The position numbers and the translations under genes were made by a program. From assembly GCF_026540855.1 (NCBI RefSeq), contig NZ_JALNUP010000024.1, positions 1 through 60,563 of the forward strand: 60,563 bases of DNA, written 5' to 3'. Position 1 is the first letter of the stretch. Each line of letters starts with the position of its first letter. The stretch is from Sphingomonas sp. GC_Shp_5 (GTDB taxonomy: Bacteria; Pseudomonadota; Alphaproteobacteria; Sphingomonadales; Sphingomonadaceae). Positions 35,227 to 44,060 of the stretch are shown here, piece after piece. The notes beneath the pieces are model-generated. The model saw nothing but the letters and a program-made list of their open reading frames with translations. It did not search any database and had not been told where the DNA came from.

Positions 35227-36990
35227 TCAATCGGCCCAGGCGGCATCTTCGAGGTGGAGCTCGGCGGCAGGGCGGCTCCCCCAGTCGTCAATCTTGGCGC
35301 GGCCGGCGAGCCATAGCCGGCGGTGCGGCGCGGCGGAGAGCAGCGCCTGGCCGAGCGCATTGTCGGCGGCGCGGAACGCCATCGCCTTGAGGCTGCGGCC
35401 GTCGTCGCCCGCCACCACCGCGCGGACATGGCCGTTGCCGACCACATCGGCCTTGATGATCCGCACCGGCCCCATCGCCACCCGCGGCGCCGGCCAGCCC
35501 ATGCCATAGGGGCCGCCCACTTCCAGCGCCTCGACCAGCGCGGGATTGACCCCGCCGGCGGCGAGCACCGCATCGAGCAATAGCGAACGATCCTCGCGGG
35601 CACGGTCGACCGCGCCCGCCAGCCGCTGCTCGAGAAAATCGGCAAAGGCGACGAGCTCGCCGGCGGCGATCGTCAGCCCGGCCGCCATCGCATGGCCACC
35701 GCCGGCGACGAGCAGGCCATGCTCCTTGGCGGCGAGCACCGCGGCGCCGAGATCGACCCCGGGGATCGAGCGCCCCGATCCCTTGCCGAGGCCATGCTCG
35801 TCGAGCGCGATCACGATTACCGGGCGGCCGAGCTTCTCCTTGAGCCGCCCGGCGACGATGCCGATCACCCCGGGGTGCCAGCCGAGCCCGGCGACCACCG
35901 CGACGCGGCGATCCTCGGCGGCGAGCAGCTCGGCGGCTTCCTGGACGCCGGCCTCGATGGTGCGGCGCTCGTCGTTGAGCCGGTCGAGCTCCTCTGCGAT
36001 GGCCCGTGCCTCCTCGGGATCGCGGGTGGTGAGCAGGCGGACGCCGAGATCGGCCCGGCCGACCCGGCCGCCGGCGTTGATCCGCGGCCCGAGTGCGAAG
36101 CCGAGGTCGCTGCAGGTCGGCGCGCGGGTGAGCCGCGAGGCCTCGATCAGCGCGGCGACGCCGATGTTGCGGCGCTGCGCCATCACCTTGAGCCCCTGCG
36201 CGACGAAGGCGCGGTTGAGCCCCCTGAGCTGGGCGACATCGGCGACGGTGCCGAGCGCGACCAGATCGAGCAGGTCGATCAGCTTGGGCTCGGCCCGGTC
36301 GGCGAAGAAGCCGCGCGCGCGCAGGGTGCGGATCAGCGCCGCGGCGAGCAGGAAGCAGACGCCGACCGCGGCGAGATGGCCGTGCGCGGCGCCCTCATCC
36401 TCGTCGAGCCGGTTGGGGTTCACCACCGCATGGGCGTGGGGGAGGGTGGCGGCGCATTTGTGATGGTCGACCACCAGCACGTCGACCCCGGCGTCGCGCG
36501 CGATCGCCAGCGCCTCGAATGCCTGCGCGCCGCAATCGACGGTGACGATCAGCGACGCGCCTTCGTTCTTGAGCCGCACCATCGCGGTGCCGGACGGGCC
36601 ATAGCCCTCGGTCAGCCGATCGGGGATGTAGGCGCGCGCCTCCAGCCCGAGATCGCGCAGCACCAGGATCATCACCGCCGCCGAGGTTGCGCCATCGACG
36701 TCATAATCGCCGAACACCGCGATCTGCTCGCCGGCTGCCACCGCATCGGCGAGGCGGGCGGCGGCGCGGTCCATGTCGCGGAAGATCGAGGGATCGGGCA
36801 TGAACGCGCGGATCGAGGGCGCGCGATGCTCGTCGAGCGCCTCGCGCGGGCAGCCGCGGGCGAGCAGCAACTGGGTGACGAGATCGTCGCCGCCGAAGCC
36901 GTCGACGCCGTCACGGGTATCGGCGGACAGCGCGCGCCAGCGCCACGGCTGGCCGAGGATCGAGGTGGTGACGCCGAGGACAGGGGTCAT
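35227..36990 (-). CDS. recJ: Single-stranded-DNA-specific exonuclease RecJ
   Basis: 5'-3' single-strand exonuclease of 587 residues used in recombination and mismatch or base-excision repair. DHH-family motifs: AVFGDYDVDGATSAAVMI (Asp cluster at 95-100), VTVDCGAQA, VLVVDHHKC (173-178), then the DHHA1 domain with GKGSGRSIPG and GGGHAMAAGLTIA, and a C-terminal OB-like domain. Start ATG 36990 (MTPVLGVTTSILGQ); the frame stays open 23 codons upstream into intergenic DNA that lacks family similarity. GC-rich codon use is clearly different from the genes left of the tRNA. Confidence 0.96.
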   Translation of the reverse strand: MTPVLGVTTSILGQPWRWRALSADTRDGVDGFGGDDLVTQLLLARGCPREALDEHRAPSIRAFMPDPSIFRDMDRAAARLADAVAAGEQIAVFGDYDVDGATSAAVMILVLRDLGLEARAYIPDRLTEGYGPSGTAMVRLKNEGASLIVTVDCGAQAFEALAIARDAGVDVLVVDHHKCAATLPHAHAVVNPNRLDEDEGAAHGHLAAVGVCFLLAAALIRTLRARGFFADRAEPKLIDLLDLVALGTVADVAQLRGLNRAFVAQGLKVMAQRRNIGVAALIEASRLTRAPTCSDLGFALGPRINAGGRVGRADLGVRLLTTRDPEEARAIAEELDRLNDERRTIEAGVQEAAELLAAEDRRVAVVAGLGWHPGVIGIVAGRLKEKLGRPVIVIALDEHGLGKGSGRSIPGVDLGAAVLAAKEHGLLVAGGGHAMAAGLTIAAGELVAFADFLEQRLAGAVDRAREDRSLLLDAVLAAGGVNPALVEALEVGGPYGMGWPAPRVAMGPVRIIKADVVGNGHVRAVVAGDDGRSLKAMAFRAADNALGQALLSAAPHRRLWLAGRAKIDDWGSRPAAELHLEDAAWAD

Positions 36991-37379
36991 GCGCGGTGTG
37001 ACAGCGACTGAAAAGTGGAGACCATAGTCGCCGTTACCACCGCCGCGTGCGGATCGCACGGGCGGATGTGGGTAACGCCGAGGCTAACGGTGCTTTGCCA
37101 TGTCTAGTCGCCGCTAACTCAAGTCGTCACCGCCGATTCAAATCTTCACCCCAGCGCAAGCTGGGGTCTTTTGCGATAGCGCGGGAACGGAGCCGCGGGA
37201 GACCCCAGCTTGCGCTGGGGTGACGGTATGAGGCGGCGGAGCGAGCGGGCTCCTCTCTATCCTGCGTCACTCCGAGCTTGTTTCGGCGTCCACCGTACCA
37301 CCAATGATACGTCATTGATAACCTACGCGGCCCCAAAGCCGTCCCCGGATCACCAGCGATCAACGCCAGCGCGCGCCGC
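36991..37379. other. Intergenic region upstream of recJ with inverted repeat
   Basis: About 390 bases. It holds a long inverted repeat (37146-37223) and a possible half copy of the dispersed repeat (GGGCGGATGTGGGTAACG near 37050). No gene is supported. The recJ promoter must lie near 36991-37100. Confidence 0.6.
37146..37223. repeat. REP-like inverted repeat (CCCCAGC family)
   Basis: Two 23-base arms are perfect reverse complements (37146-37168 and 37201-37223), separated by 32 bases. Each arm is itself a small hairpin, CCCCAGC-GCAA-GCTGGGG. A related, less perfect pair lies at about 53571-53653 with core CCAGCGAAAGCTGG. This is a REP/BIME-type architecture. Confidence 0.8.
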
Positions 37380-38063
37380 TCAGCGCTTCACCCAGGCTCC
37401 CTCGCGAAACCATTTGGTGACGATGTACTTGGTCCCCACCACCACGTCCGTCCCCTCGTGCAGCGTCAGCAGATTGGGGCTGCCGTCCGGGTTCATGTTG
37501 TTCCAGCACAACAGCAGGCCGCGCCGCGGCGCGATCTTGAACCCGGCCTGGGGAAACCACGTGGCGCCGCCGTCGGCGACGTCGTTGAGGTAGATCATCG
37601 CGGTCCAGGTGCGCTGGCCGCCCGACGCCTTCATCGCCGGCCAATAGCTTTCGGCCTCGTGGAAGAAGTCATGGTGGGCGCGGAAATGCTGGCCGGGGGC
37701 GTAGCGCTGGCCCTGCATGGTTTCGCCGTGGTCGGGCTCGATGCCGAGCAGTTGCGCGATCGATTCATCGATCGGCTGCACCGCTGGCGACCAGCGATCC
37801 ATGTCGCAGCTCTCGCTGGTGCGGAAGTCGTCCTTGACGGTGTCCGACAGCAAGGTGGAGGGGCGGCGATTGCCATCGATCAGCGCGATCAGCGCGTCGC
37901 ATTGCGCGGCGTCGAGGAAGTCGAGATGGTAGAAGACCTGCGCGGCCTCGATCTCGGCCTTGGTGACCAGCGGATTGGCATCGAGCCGCTCGGCGACGCG
38001 GCGGCCGACCAGCTGGCGGGTCTTGCTCGGCTTGTTGGCGGAGAAGGATTTGCGGAAGAACAT
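37380..38063 (-). CDS. Prolyl 4-hydroxylase-like 2OG-Fe(II) oxygenase
   Basis: Iron- and 2-oxoglutarate-dependent dioxygenase of 227 residues. The double-stranded beta-helix core shows RYAPGQHFRAHHDFFHEAES (HxD iron ligands), TAMIYLNDVADGGATWFPQA, and LTLHEGTDVVVGTKYIVTKW with the distal His and the Lys that binds 2-oxoglutarate. This is the P4Hc family, which in bacteria hydroxylates prolyl residues of proteins such as EF-Tu. ATG 38063 (MFFRKSFSANKPS) is preferred to a TTG 12 codons upstream. It lies downstream of the RcnB-like gene, about 93 bases apart. Confidence 0.92.
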   Translation of the reverse strand: MFFRKSFSANKPSKTRQLVGRRVAERLDANPLVTKAEIEAAQVFYHLDFLDAAQCDALIALIDGNRRPSTLLSDTVKDDFRTSESCDMDRWSPAVQPIDESIAQLLGIEPDHGETMQGQRYAPGQHFRAHHDFFHEAESYWPAMKASGGQRTWTAMIYLNDVADGGATWFPQAGFKIAPRRGLLLCWNNMNPDGSPNLLTLHEGTDVVVGTKYIVTKWFREGAWVKR

Positions 38064-38156
38064 GAGCCCGACGGTGCCGCCCGCGACCGGCAAAGGCAAG
38101 GGCCCGGCCGACCGGCCGAGCCCTCTTGAGAGATCAAGCGTCGGATCGACCGCCGC

Positions 38157-39017
38157 TTACCAGAAGATGTCGTAGACGACGTCCACCACCCGGCCCGATC
38201 GCAGGTCGACGAGCATCGCATCGTCATAGTAGCGCACCCAGCGATAGGGGCCGTATGCCTCCGGCAGGCGATAGTCGTAGGGATCGTCGATCCAGTAATT
38301 GTCGCTCCACAGCACCGACGACAGCACAGACCCGATCGAGAAGCGGCGATAGCCATAGCCCCAGCCGCCGGGCGCATAATAATGCGGCAGGCGATAGGCG
38401 CCGCGGTTCACCTGGCGGTAGCTGTTCCAATTGTACCGATTGTCGCCGCGCCAGCCGCGGTTCCACGCCCCGGCGCGATTGTCCGCATAGCCGCGGCCCG
38501 CACCGCCGCCATAACCGCCGCCATAGTTACCGCGATCGCCACCGCGGCCGCGGTCGTCGCGACCGCGCTGGCCGGCCTGGATCACGTTGCCGCGATCGCC
38601 GCGCGCGTCCTGGCCACCCTGAAACTGCACCGGGCGACCCTGGCTCCCGCGACCATCCTGGAACTGAACCGGGCGACCCTGACCCTGGCGGCGCGCGTCA
38701 CCGCGGTCGCCGCCGTAATCCTGGCGACCGGCCGCAAGATCGCGCCCGCCGCGATCCGGTGCACGGTCGGCGGCGAAGGTCTGGCGATCCGGGCCGCGAT
38801 CGGCCTGGAACGGCTGCGGCTGGCCGCGCTGGCCGTTGACCGGCTGCACCGCACCCTGCGGCCGCTGGTAGTTGCGATTGCCGCGGTCACCGCGCTCGCC
38901 GCGGCCGCCCTGATGCTCGGCGCGGCCCTGGCGGTCCGGCTGCTGGGCCTCCTGCGCCTGCGCGGCGATCGGCATCAGCGCGGTGGCGGCCAGCAATGCC
39001 TTGATCACGATATTCAT
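38157..39017 (-). CDS. RcnB-like secreted protein with Arg/Gln/Gly-rich repeats
   Basis: Exported protein of 286 residues: signal MNIVIKALLAATALMPIAAQ, then about 170 residues of low-complexity Gln/Arg/Gly/Asp sequence with internal repeats such as QGRPVQFQDGRG followed by QGRPVQFQGGQD, then a folded C-terminal end RLPEAYGPYRWVRYYDDAML, VDLRSGRVVDVVYDIFW. That end matches the RcnB domain, known from E. coli as a periplasmic factor in nickel/cobalt homeostasis. ATG 39017 follows AAGGACGACC. The metal role cannot be assumed for this long variant. Confidence 0.85.
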   Translation of the reverse strand: MNIVIKALLAATALMPIAAQAQEAQQPDRQGRAEHQGGRGERGDRGNRNYQRPQGAVQPVNGQRGQPQPFQADRGPDRQTFAADRAPDRGGRDLAAGRQDYGGDRGDARRQGQGRPVQFQDGRGSQGRPVQFQGGQDARGDRGNVIQAGQRGRDDRGRGGDRGNYGGGYGGGAGRGYADNRAGAWNRGWRGDNRYNWNSYRQVNRGAYRLPHYYAPGGWGYGYRRFSIGSVLSSVLWSDNYWIDDPYDYRLPEAYGPYRWVRYYDDAMLVDLRSGRVVDVVYDIFW

Positions 39018-39130
39018 GGTCGTCCTTACTCCCGCCGGCACCCGGGCCGGCTCCGATGATCGGCGATTACGCCCGGCGCGTTGATCGAAGGCTGAACTGG
39101 TTCGTCAGCATTGCGAAAGCTTCGCGGGGC

Positions 39131-39673
39131 TCAGTCGCGGTGCGGCACCAGCGCCGGCACCACCCGCGCGGCATCGGCGGCGTCGATCCCCGGGCGGGCA
39201 CCGGCGGTGATCGTCTCCTCGCCGCGCAGCGCCCGCCCGGCGCGCTGGATTGCCTCGATCAGCCGCGGATAGACGCCGCAACGGCACAGATTGTCGATGC
39301 CTGCGCGGATCGCCGCCTCATCGGGATCGGCGTCCTTCTTGAGCAGCACGGCGGCGGCCATGATCATGCCCGGGATGCAGAAGCCGCATTGCGGCACGTT
39401 CGCGGCAATAAAAGCGAGCTGGAGCGGGTGGTTGCGCTCGTGGCTGAGGCCTTCGATCGTGGTAACGTAGGTGCCCTCCACCGTGCCGATCGGCGCCTGA
39501 CAGGCGCGCACCGCGCGACCGTCGACATCGACGGTGCAGGCGCCACACTCGCCGGTGCCGCAGCCATATTTGGTACCGGTGAGGTTGGACGCGTCGCGCA
39601 GCGCCCACAGTAGCGGCGTCGCGGGGTCGAGCCGGTATTCGACCGGCTGGTTGTTGACGGTAAGGCGCGTCAT
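39131..39673 (-). CDS. (2Fe-2S) small subunit of a molybdenum hydroxylase, IorA-like
   Basis: Electron-transfer subunit of 180 residues of the xanthine dehydrogenase/isoquinoline 1-oxidoreductase type. The plant-ferredoxin-like cluster is YGCGTGECGACTV with a further Cys in VRACQAP, and the second cluster domain is CGFCIPGMIM with NLCRCGVYPR. Such subunits work with a large molybdopterin subunit usually encoded next door. None is found here: downstream is the RcnB-like gene and upstream the divergent ygiD. The C-terminal 30 residues (GARPGIDAADAARVVPALVP) are unusual. Either an orphan serving a distant partner or the remnant of a lost operon. Confidence 0.92.
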   Translation of the reverse strand: MTRLTVNNQPVEYRLDPATPLLWALRDASNLTGTKYGCGTGECGACTVDVDGRAVRACQAPIGTVEGTYVTTIEGLSHERNHPLQLAFIAANVPQCGFCIPGMIMAAAVLLKKDADPDEAAIRAGIDNLCRCGVYPRLIEAIQRAGRALRGEETITAGARPGIDAADAARVVPALVPHRD

Positions 39674-39762
39674 GCCGCCTCCTAGCCTCGCCCCCCAAGC
39701 ACGAACAGTGCGTTTCGATCCAGGCGATTGCGGCGACGTCGCTGGCTGCCGATCTTGCCGGC

Positions 39763-40563
39763 ATGACGCTTCCTACCCTGTTCATCCCACACGGCGGCGG
39801 CCCGTGCTTCTTCATGGACCCGCACGGCGGCCCGGCGGACCCGATGTGGCAGCCGATGCAAGCCTATCTCGCCGGGCTGATCGCCTCGCTGCCGGAGCGG
39901 CCGCGCGCTATTCTGATGGTCTCGGGCCATTGGGAAACGGCCGGGGTGACGGTGCATGTCGGCGACGGCAAGCCGTTGCTGTTCGACTACCACGGCTTCC
40001 CGCCGCACACCTATCAGCTGCGCTGGGATGCGCCGGGCGCGCCCGATGTCGCCCGCCGGGCCGCGGCGCTGCTGGCGGCGGCGGGCCATGAGGTCGGCGA
40101 AGAGGCGAACCGGGGCTGGGACCATGGCGTGTTCATCCCGATGATGGTCGCGGTGCCAGAGGCTGATATCCCGCTGGTGCAGCTGTCGCTGCGCGCCGAT
40201 CTCGATCCTGCCGCGCACCTCGCGATCGGCGCCGCGCTCGCGCCGCTGCGCGACGAGGGCGTGCTGATCGTCGGCTCGGGGATGAGCTTCCACAATCTGC
40301 GCGCCCGCGGGCCCCAGGTGACGCCGGTGGCGGCCGAATGGGACGATGCGCTGGCCGCCGCGGTGACCGACCCCGATCCAGACCGCCGCGCCGCGCGGCT
40401 CGCCGACTGGGCATCATTGCCGCACGCGCGCTTCGCTCATCCCGAGGCCGAGCATCTGCTGCCGCTGATGGTCACGGTCGGCGCCGGCGGCGGTGACCGG
40501 GCGGTGCGCGACTATCGCGATACGGTGATGGGGTGGGTCGTCTCGGGATTCCGCCTCGGCTGA
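39763..40563 (+). CDS. ygiD: 4,5-DOPA dioxygenase extradiol-family protein (YgiD)
   Basis: Class III extradiol ring-cleavage-type dioxygenase of 266 residues, LigB superfamily. FIPHGGGPCFFMDP holds the first metal-binding His, LMVSGHWET the second, WDHGVFIPMMVAVPEADIPL a conserved catalytic His, and VLIVGSGMSFHNLRA a fourth. YgiD-like enzymes act on DOPA or related catechols; the natural substrate is uncertain. Divergent from the 2Fe-2S subunit gene with 89 bases between, and followed by the sugar MFS gene on the same strand. Confidence 0.93.
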   Translation: MTLPTLFIPHGGGPCFFMDPHGGPADPMWQPMQAYLAGLIASLPERPRAILMVSGHWETAGVTVHVGDGKPLLFDYHGFPPHTYQLRWDAPGAPDVARRAAALLAAAGHEVGEEANRGWDHGVFIPMMVAVPEADIPLVQLSLRADLDPAAHLAIGAALAPLRDEGVLIVGSGMSFHNLRARGPQVTPVAAEWDDALAAAVTDPDPDRRAARLADWASLPHARFAHPEAEHLLPLMVTVGAGGGDRAVRDYRDTVMGWVVSGFRLG

Positions 40564-40634
40564 TCCGCTTGCCAGCGCCCGCGCGCGCGGCCTATGCCCT
40601 CGCCAAAGATCCTAGAGAGGGGCCGCGTTCGTCC

Positions 40635-41942
40635 ATGGCAATGCACTTCGATACCACCAGCAGCAGCGATCCGGCCGCCGCCGGCGACGCCGCCCACGGC
40701 TATGACGCACCGGACCTGCGCGTCTTCGTGTTCGCGCTGTTCTTCATCTTCGGCGGGATCACCAGCCTCAACGACGTGATCATCCCCAAGCTGAAAGAGC
40801 TGTTCACGCTCGATCACTTCACCTCGCAGCTGGTGAATTCAGCGTTCTTCTTCGCTTATGCGCTGTTCTCGCTGCCCGCCGCGGCAATCGTGCGCCGCTT
40901 CGGCTACATGCGCACCGCCTCGATCGGCCTCGTCACGATGACCGCGGGCTGCCTGCTGTTCATTCCGGCCTCCTCCTCGGCCACCTTCGGCATGTTCCTG
41001 CTCGCCTTGTTCGTGCTCGGCGCCGGCATCACGGTGGTCCAGGTCGTCTCCAACCCGCTGATCTCGCTGCTCGGCAAGCCCGAGACCGCGCCGAGCCGGC
41101 TGACCTTCGCCCAGGCGTTCAACTCGCTCGGCACCACCATCTTCCCGCGGGTCGGCTCGGCGCTGATCCTCGGCGGGCTCGCCTCGCTGTCGGCAGCATC
41201 GCTCACCGGCGCCGCGCTCGAGGCCTACCGCGTCGAATCGTCGCGCGCGATCGTCCACACCTATCTCGGCCTCGCCGTCGCGCTGCTGGTGATCGCCGCG
41301 GTGGTCTGGACCCGCCGCAACCGGCTCCAGGAGGAGCAGGAAAAGGGCGGCAGCATCTTCCACCCGCTCACCCTGCTGTCCAGCCCGCGCTTCGCGATGG
41401 GCGCGCTGTGCATCTTCCTCTACGTCGGCGCCGAAGTCTCGATCGGTTCGCTGATCGTCTCCTATCTCACCCAGAGCGACGTGTGGGGCGTCAGCGACCA
41501 GATCGCCGGCAACCATGTGTTCTATTATTGGGGCGGCGCGCTGGTCGGCCGCTTCATCGGCTCGGGCGTGCTGCGGCTGGTGTCGCCAGGCAAGGTGCTC
41601 GCCTGCGTCGCCACCGGCTCGATCGCGCTGATCCTGATCTCGGCCAACACCGTCGGCGACGTCTCGGGCTGGACGCTGCTCGCGATCGGGCTGATGAACT
41701 CGATCATGTTCCCGACGATCTTCAGCCTCGCCAGCGCCGGTCTTGGTCGCCGCGCGGCCGAAGGCTCGGGCGTGATCGCCACCGCGATCGTCGGCGGCGC
41801 CGTGGTGCCGCCGCTCACCGGCTATCTCGCCGACAAGAGCGGTTCGCTCCACTTCTCGCTGCTGCTGCCGGCGCTCTGCTACGCCGTGATCGGCGCCTAC
41901 GGGCTGTACGCCAGCCGTAAGCCGGTGAAGGTGGCGCGCTAA
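40635..41942 (+). CDS. FucP/GluP-family sugar:proton MFS symporter
   Basis: Inner-membrane sugar permease of 435 residues with 12 predicted helices. FVFALFFIFGGITSLNDVII, LVNSAFFFAYALFSLPAAAI and NPLISLLGKPETAPSRLTFA are characteristic of the FucP family (fucose, glucose/galactose). ATG 40635 (MAMHFDTTSSSD) is preferred; the open frame continues upstream over the ygiD end. No sugar catabolic genes adjoin it. A strong hairpin follows the stop and may terminate transcription from both sides. Confidence 0.92.
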   Translation: MAMHFDTTSSSDPAAAGDAAHGYDAPDLRVFVFALFFIFGGITSLNDVIIPKLKELFTLDHFTSQLVNSAFFFAYALFSLPAAAIVRRFGYMRTASIGLVTMTAGCLLFIPASSSATFGMFLLALFVLGAGITVVQVVSNPLISLLGKPETAPSRLTFAQAFNSLGTTIFPRVGSALILGGLASLSAASLTGAALEAYRVESSRAIVHTYLGLAVALLVIAAVVWTRRNRLQEEQEKGGSIFHPLTLLSSPRFAMGALCIFLYVGAEVSIGSLIVSYLTQSDVWGVSDQIAGNHVFYYWGGALVGRFIGSGVLRLVSPGKVLACVATGSIALILISANTVGDVSGWTLLAIGLMNSIMFPTIFSLASAGLGRRAAEGSGVIATAIVGGAVVPPLTGYLADKSGSLHFSLLLPALCYAVIGAYGLYASRKPVKVAR

Positions 41943-41957
41943 CGCCTATCATCCCGC

Positions 41958-41989
41958 CCCGTCATGCCGGCGTCAGCCGGGATGACGGG
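41958..41989. terminator. Bidirectional hairpin between convergent genes
   Basis: CCCGTCATGCCGGC pairs with GCCGGGATGACGGG (one mismatch) around a GTCA loop. It lies between the fucP-like stop (41942) and the reductase stop (42004), a position expected for a shared terminator. Similar CGTCAT-CCGGC hairpins are common intergenic repeats in alphaproteobacteria. Confidence 0.65.
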
Positions 41990-42003
41990 ACGAGGTTGGC
42001 GGA

Positions 42004-42993
42004 TCACACCCGCACCAGCATCTTGCCCTTGTTCTGCCCGGAGAACAGCCCGAGGAACGCCTCGGGCATCCGCTCGAGCCCGTCGACCACCGTCTCCTCT
42101 CGGGTGAGCTTGCCGTCCTTCAGCCAGCCGCCCATGTCGCGGTAGAATTCGGCGGCGCGGTCGGCGAAGTCGGTGACGATGAAGCCTTGCAGCCGCACCC
42201 GCATGCCGATCATCCGCGCGATGTAGCGCAGCTGCACCGGATCGGCGGCGTTATAGCCGTCGATCATGCCACAGACGGCGAAGCGCGCGTGAAGCTTGGC
42301 GTGGGCGAACGCCGCATCGAGGTGATCGCCGCCGACATTGTCGAAATAGACGTCGATGCCGTTGCGCGCCTGCTCGCCGAGCGCCTGCACGATCGGCGTG
42401 CCGGCCTTGTAGTCGATCACCGAATCGGCGCCGAGCGACTGCACCCAGGCGCATTTCTCCGGGCCTCCGGCCGAGGCGATGACATGCATGCCTTTGGCCT
42501 TGGCGATCTGCACCACTGTCGAGCCGACTGCGCCCGCGGCGGCCGACACAAACACCGTCTCGCCCTCCTGCGCCGCGGCGATATCGAGCAACCCGAAATA
42601 GGCCGTCATCCCCGGCACGCCCAATTGGCCGAGATACGCCTGTGGCTCGACTTCGAGCTGGGGCAGCGGCTTGACCTGATCTGCGGGCAGCACCGCCTCG
42701 TCGCGCCAGCCGGCGAAATGCTGGACGATCTCGCCCGGCTTGAACTGGTCGGAGCGGCTCTCGGTCACCCGCCCGATCGCGCCGCCTGTCATCGGCTCGC
42801 CGAGCCCGAACGGCGGCGTGTAGCTCTTCACGTCGTTCATCCGCCCGCGCATATATGGGTCGACCGACAGCCACTCGTTGGCGATCCGCACCTCGCCGTC
42901 GGCGAGCTCTGGGCGGCCGAGATCGAGCAAGCGGAAATTGTCGGCGGTCGGCAACCCCTCTGGGCGGGACACCAGGCTCCAGGCGCGTGCCAT
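42004..42993 (-). CDS. NADP-dependent oxidoreductase (MDR, LTB4DH/CurA-like)
   Basis: Zinc-free medium-chain reductase of 329 residues. LSVDPYMRGRMNDVKSY and the cofactor fold VFVSAAAGAVGSTVVQIAKA place it among leukotriene B4 12-hydroxydehydrogenase/prostaglandin reductase-like enzymes that reduce the C=C bond of enones using NADPH; bacterial relatives include CurA. NVGGDHLDAAFAHA is also conserved. No zinc-binding Cys set is present. The ATG overlaps the metallopeptidase stop by one base (TGATG), so translation is coupled to it. Confidence 0.92.
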   Translation of the reverse strand: MARAWSLVSRPEGLPTADNFRLLDLGRPELADGEVRIANEWLSVDPYMRGRMNDVKSYTPPFGLGEPMTGGAIGRVTESRSDQFKPGEIVQHFAGWRDEAVLPADQVKPLPQLEVEPQAYLGQLGVPGMTAYFGLLDIAAAQEGETVFVSAAAGAVGSTVVQIAKAKGMHVIASAGGPEKCAWVQSLGADSVIDYKAGTPIVQALGEQARNGIDVYFDNVGGDHLDAAFAHAKLHARFAVCGMIDGYNAADPVQLRYIARMIGMRVRLQGFIVTDFADRAAEFYRDMGGWLKDGKLTREETVVDGLERMPEAFLGLFSGQNKGKMLVRV

Positions 42994-43931
42994 CAGATCG
43001 CTCCCGAGAAGGTGTCGCACTGGGCAGGATCGCCCGTCTCGATGCCGCGGCGCAGCCACTTCATCCGCTCCGCCGAGGTGCCATGAGTGAAGCTGTCGGG
43101 CACCACGCGGCCCTGCGACTGTTGCTGAAGCGTATCGTCGCCGATCGCATGCGCGGCGGTCAGCCCTTCCTCGAGATCGCCCGGATCCATGCGGTCGCGG
43201 TTCTTCGCGGCCCACACGCCGGCGAAGCAATCGGCCTGCAGTTCGAGGCGAACCGAGGCGGCATTGCCCTGGGTCTCGCTGCCACCGCGCTGGATCTGCT
43301 GCACCTTGTCCGAGGTGCCGAGCAGATTCTGGATGTGATGGCCGAACTCATGCGCGATCACATAATCCTGCGCGAAATCGCCCTTAGCCTGGAAGCGGTT
43401 GGCTAGTTCGTCGAAGAAGGCGGTGTCGAGATAGATGTCGTGGTCGGTCGGGCAGTAGAAGGGACCCATCGCCGATTGCGCCGCGCCGCAGCCGGACTCG
43501 CCGTTGTTGCTGAAGAAGCGCAGGCCCGGCGCTTCGAACTGCTGGCCTTGTTGCGCGAAGATCGCCGCCCAGGTCTTCTGCGCCGAGCTGAACGCGTTGC
43601 ACGCGGCATGCTTGGCGGGATCCGACGTGCAGACGCTGGTAGCGCTGGTGCCGTCGCCCGCGGTGCCGCTGGCAGGGCGCGAGATCTGCGTGCCGGTCTG
43701 GCTGCCGCCACCACCCAGCATCCCGCCGATGTTGCCGAGCCCGCCGAACACGGCGAGCAGGATCAGCACCACGACGATACCGCCGCAGCCGAACCGGCTG
43801 CCGATCAATGGCAGCAAGCCGAACAGCAGCCCGCCGCCGCCGCCACCACCGCCGCCCAGGCCACCAAAGCCGCCGCCCCGGTTGCCCTGGTCCTCGACGT
43901 TGATGTTGGGATCGAAATCGTCGAGGCGCAT
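42993..43931 (-). CDS. YpfJ-type neutral zinc metallopeptidase
   Basis: Membrane-anchored zinc peptidase-like protein of 312 residues. MRLDDFDPNINVEDQGNRGG is the typical family N-terminus, followed by a Gly-rich run, one transmembrane helix (about 50-70), and a periplasmic domain with DYVIAHEFGHHIQNLLGT (HExxH) and LELQADCFAGVWA with the third ligand. The role of YpfJ-like proteins is unknown. First gene of a two-gene unit with the NADP oxidoreductase. Start ATG 43931; the frame is open upstream but not conserved. Confidence 0.94.
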   Translation of the reverse strand: MRLDDFDPNINVEDQGNRGGGFGGLGGGGGGGGGLLFGLLPLIGSRFGCGGIVVVLILLAVFGGLGNIGGMLGGGGSQTGTQISRPASGTAGDGTSATSVCTSDPAKHAACNAFSSAQKTWAAIFAQQGQQFEAPGLRFFSNNGESGCGAAQSAMGPFYCPTDHDIYLDTAFFDELANRFQAKGDFAQDYVIAHEFGHHIQNLLGTSDKVQQIQRGGSETQGNAASVRLELQADCFAGVWAAKNRDRMDPGDLEEGLTAAHAIGDDTLQQQSQGRVVPDSFTHGTSAERMKWLRRGIETGDPAQCDTFSGAI

Positions 43932-44060
43932 GCCAGGCTCCGTTGCTGTTCCGTCACGAAATGCTTGGCGAGGCTGGTGGTTGCAACCGGGCGGTGCGCC
44001 GGGCAGGAGATTGATGCCAGGAGATTGGCGCGCACGACATCGGCGGGAGACGGCACGACC

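Noticed and set aside
37040..37080. Ninth copy of the left-half dispersed repeat (GGGCGGATGTGGGTAACG)
   Set aside because: Only the last dozen bases resemble the family and the left half is absent, so it is not counted.
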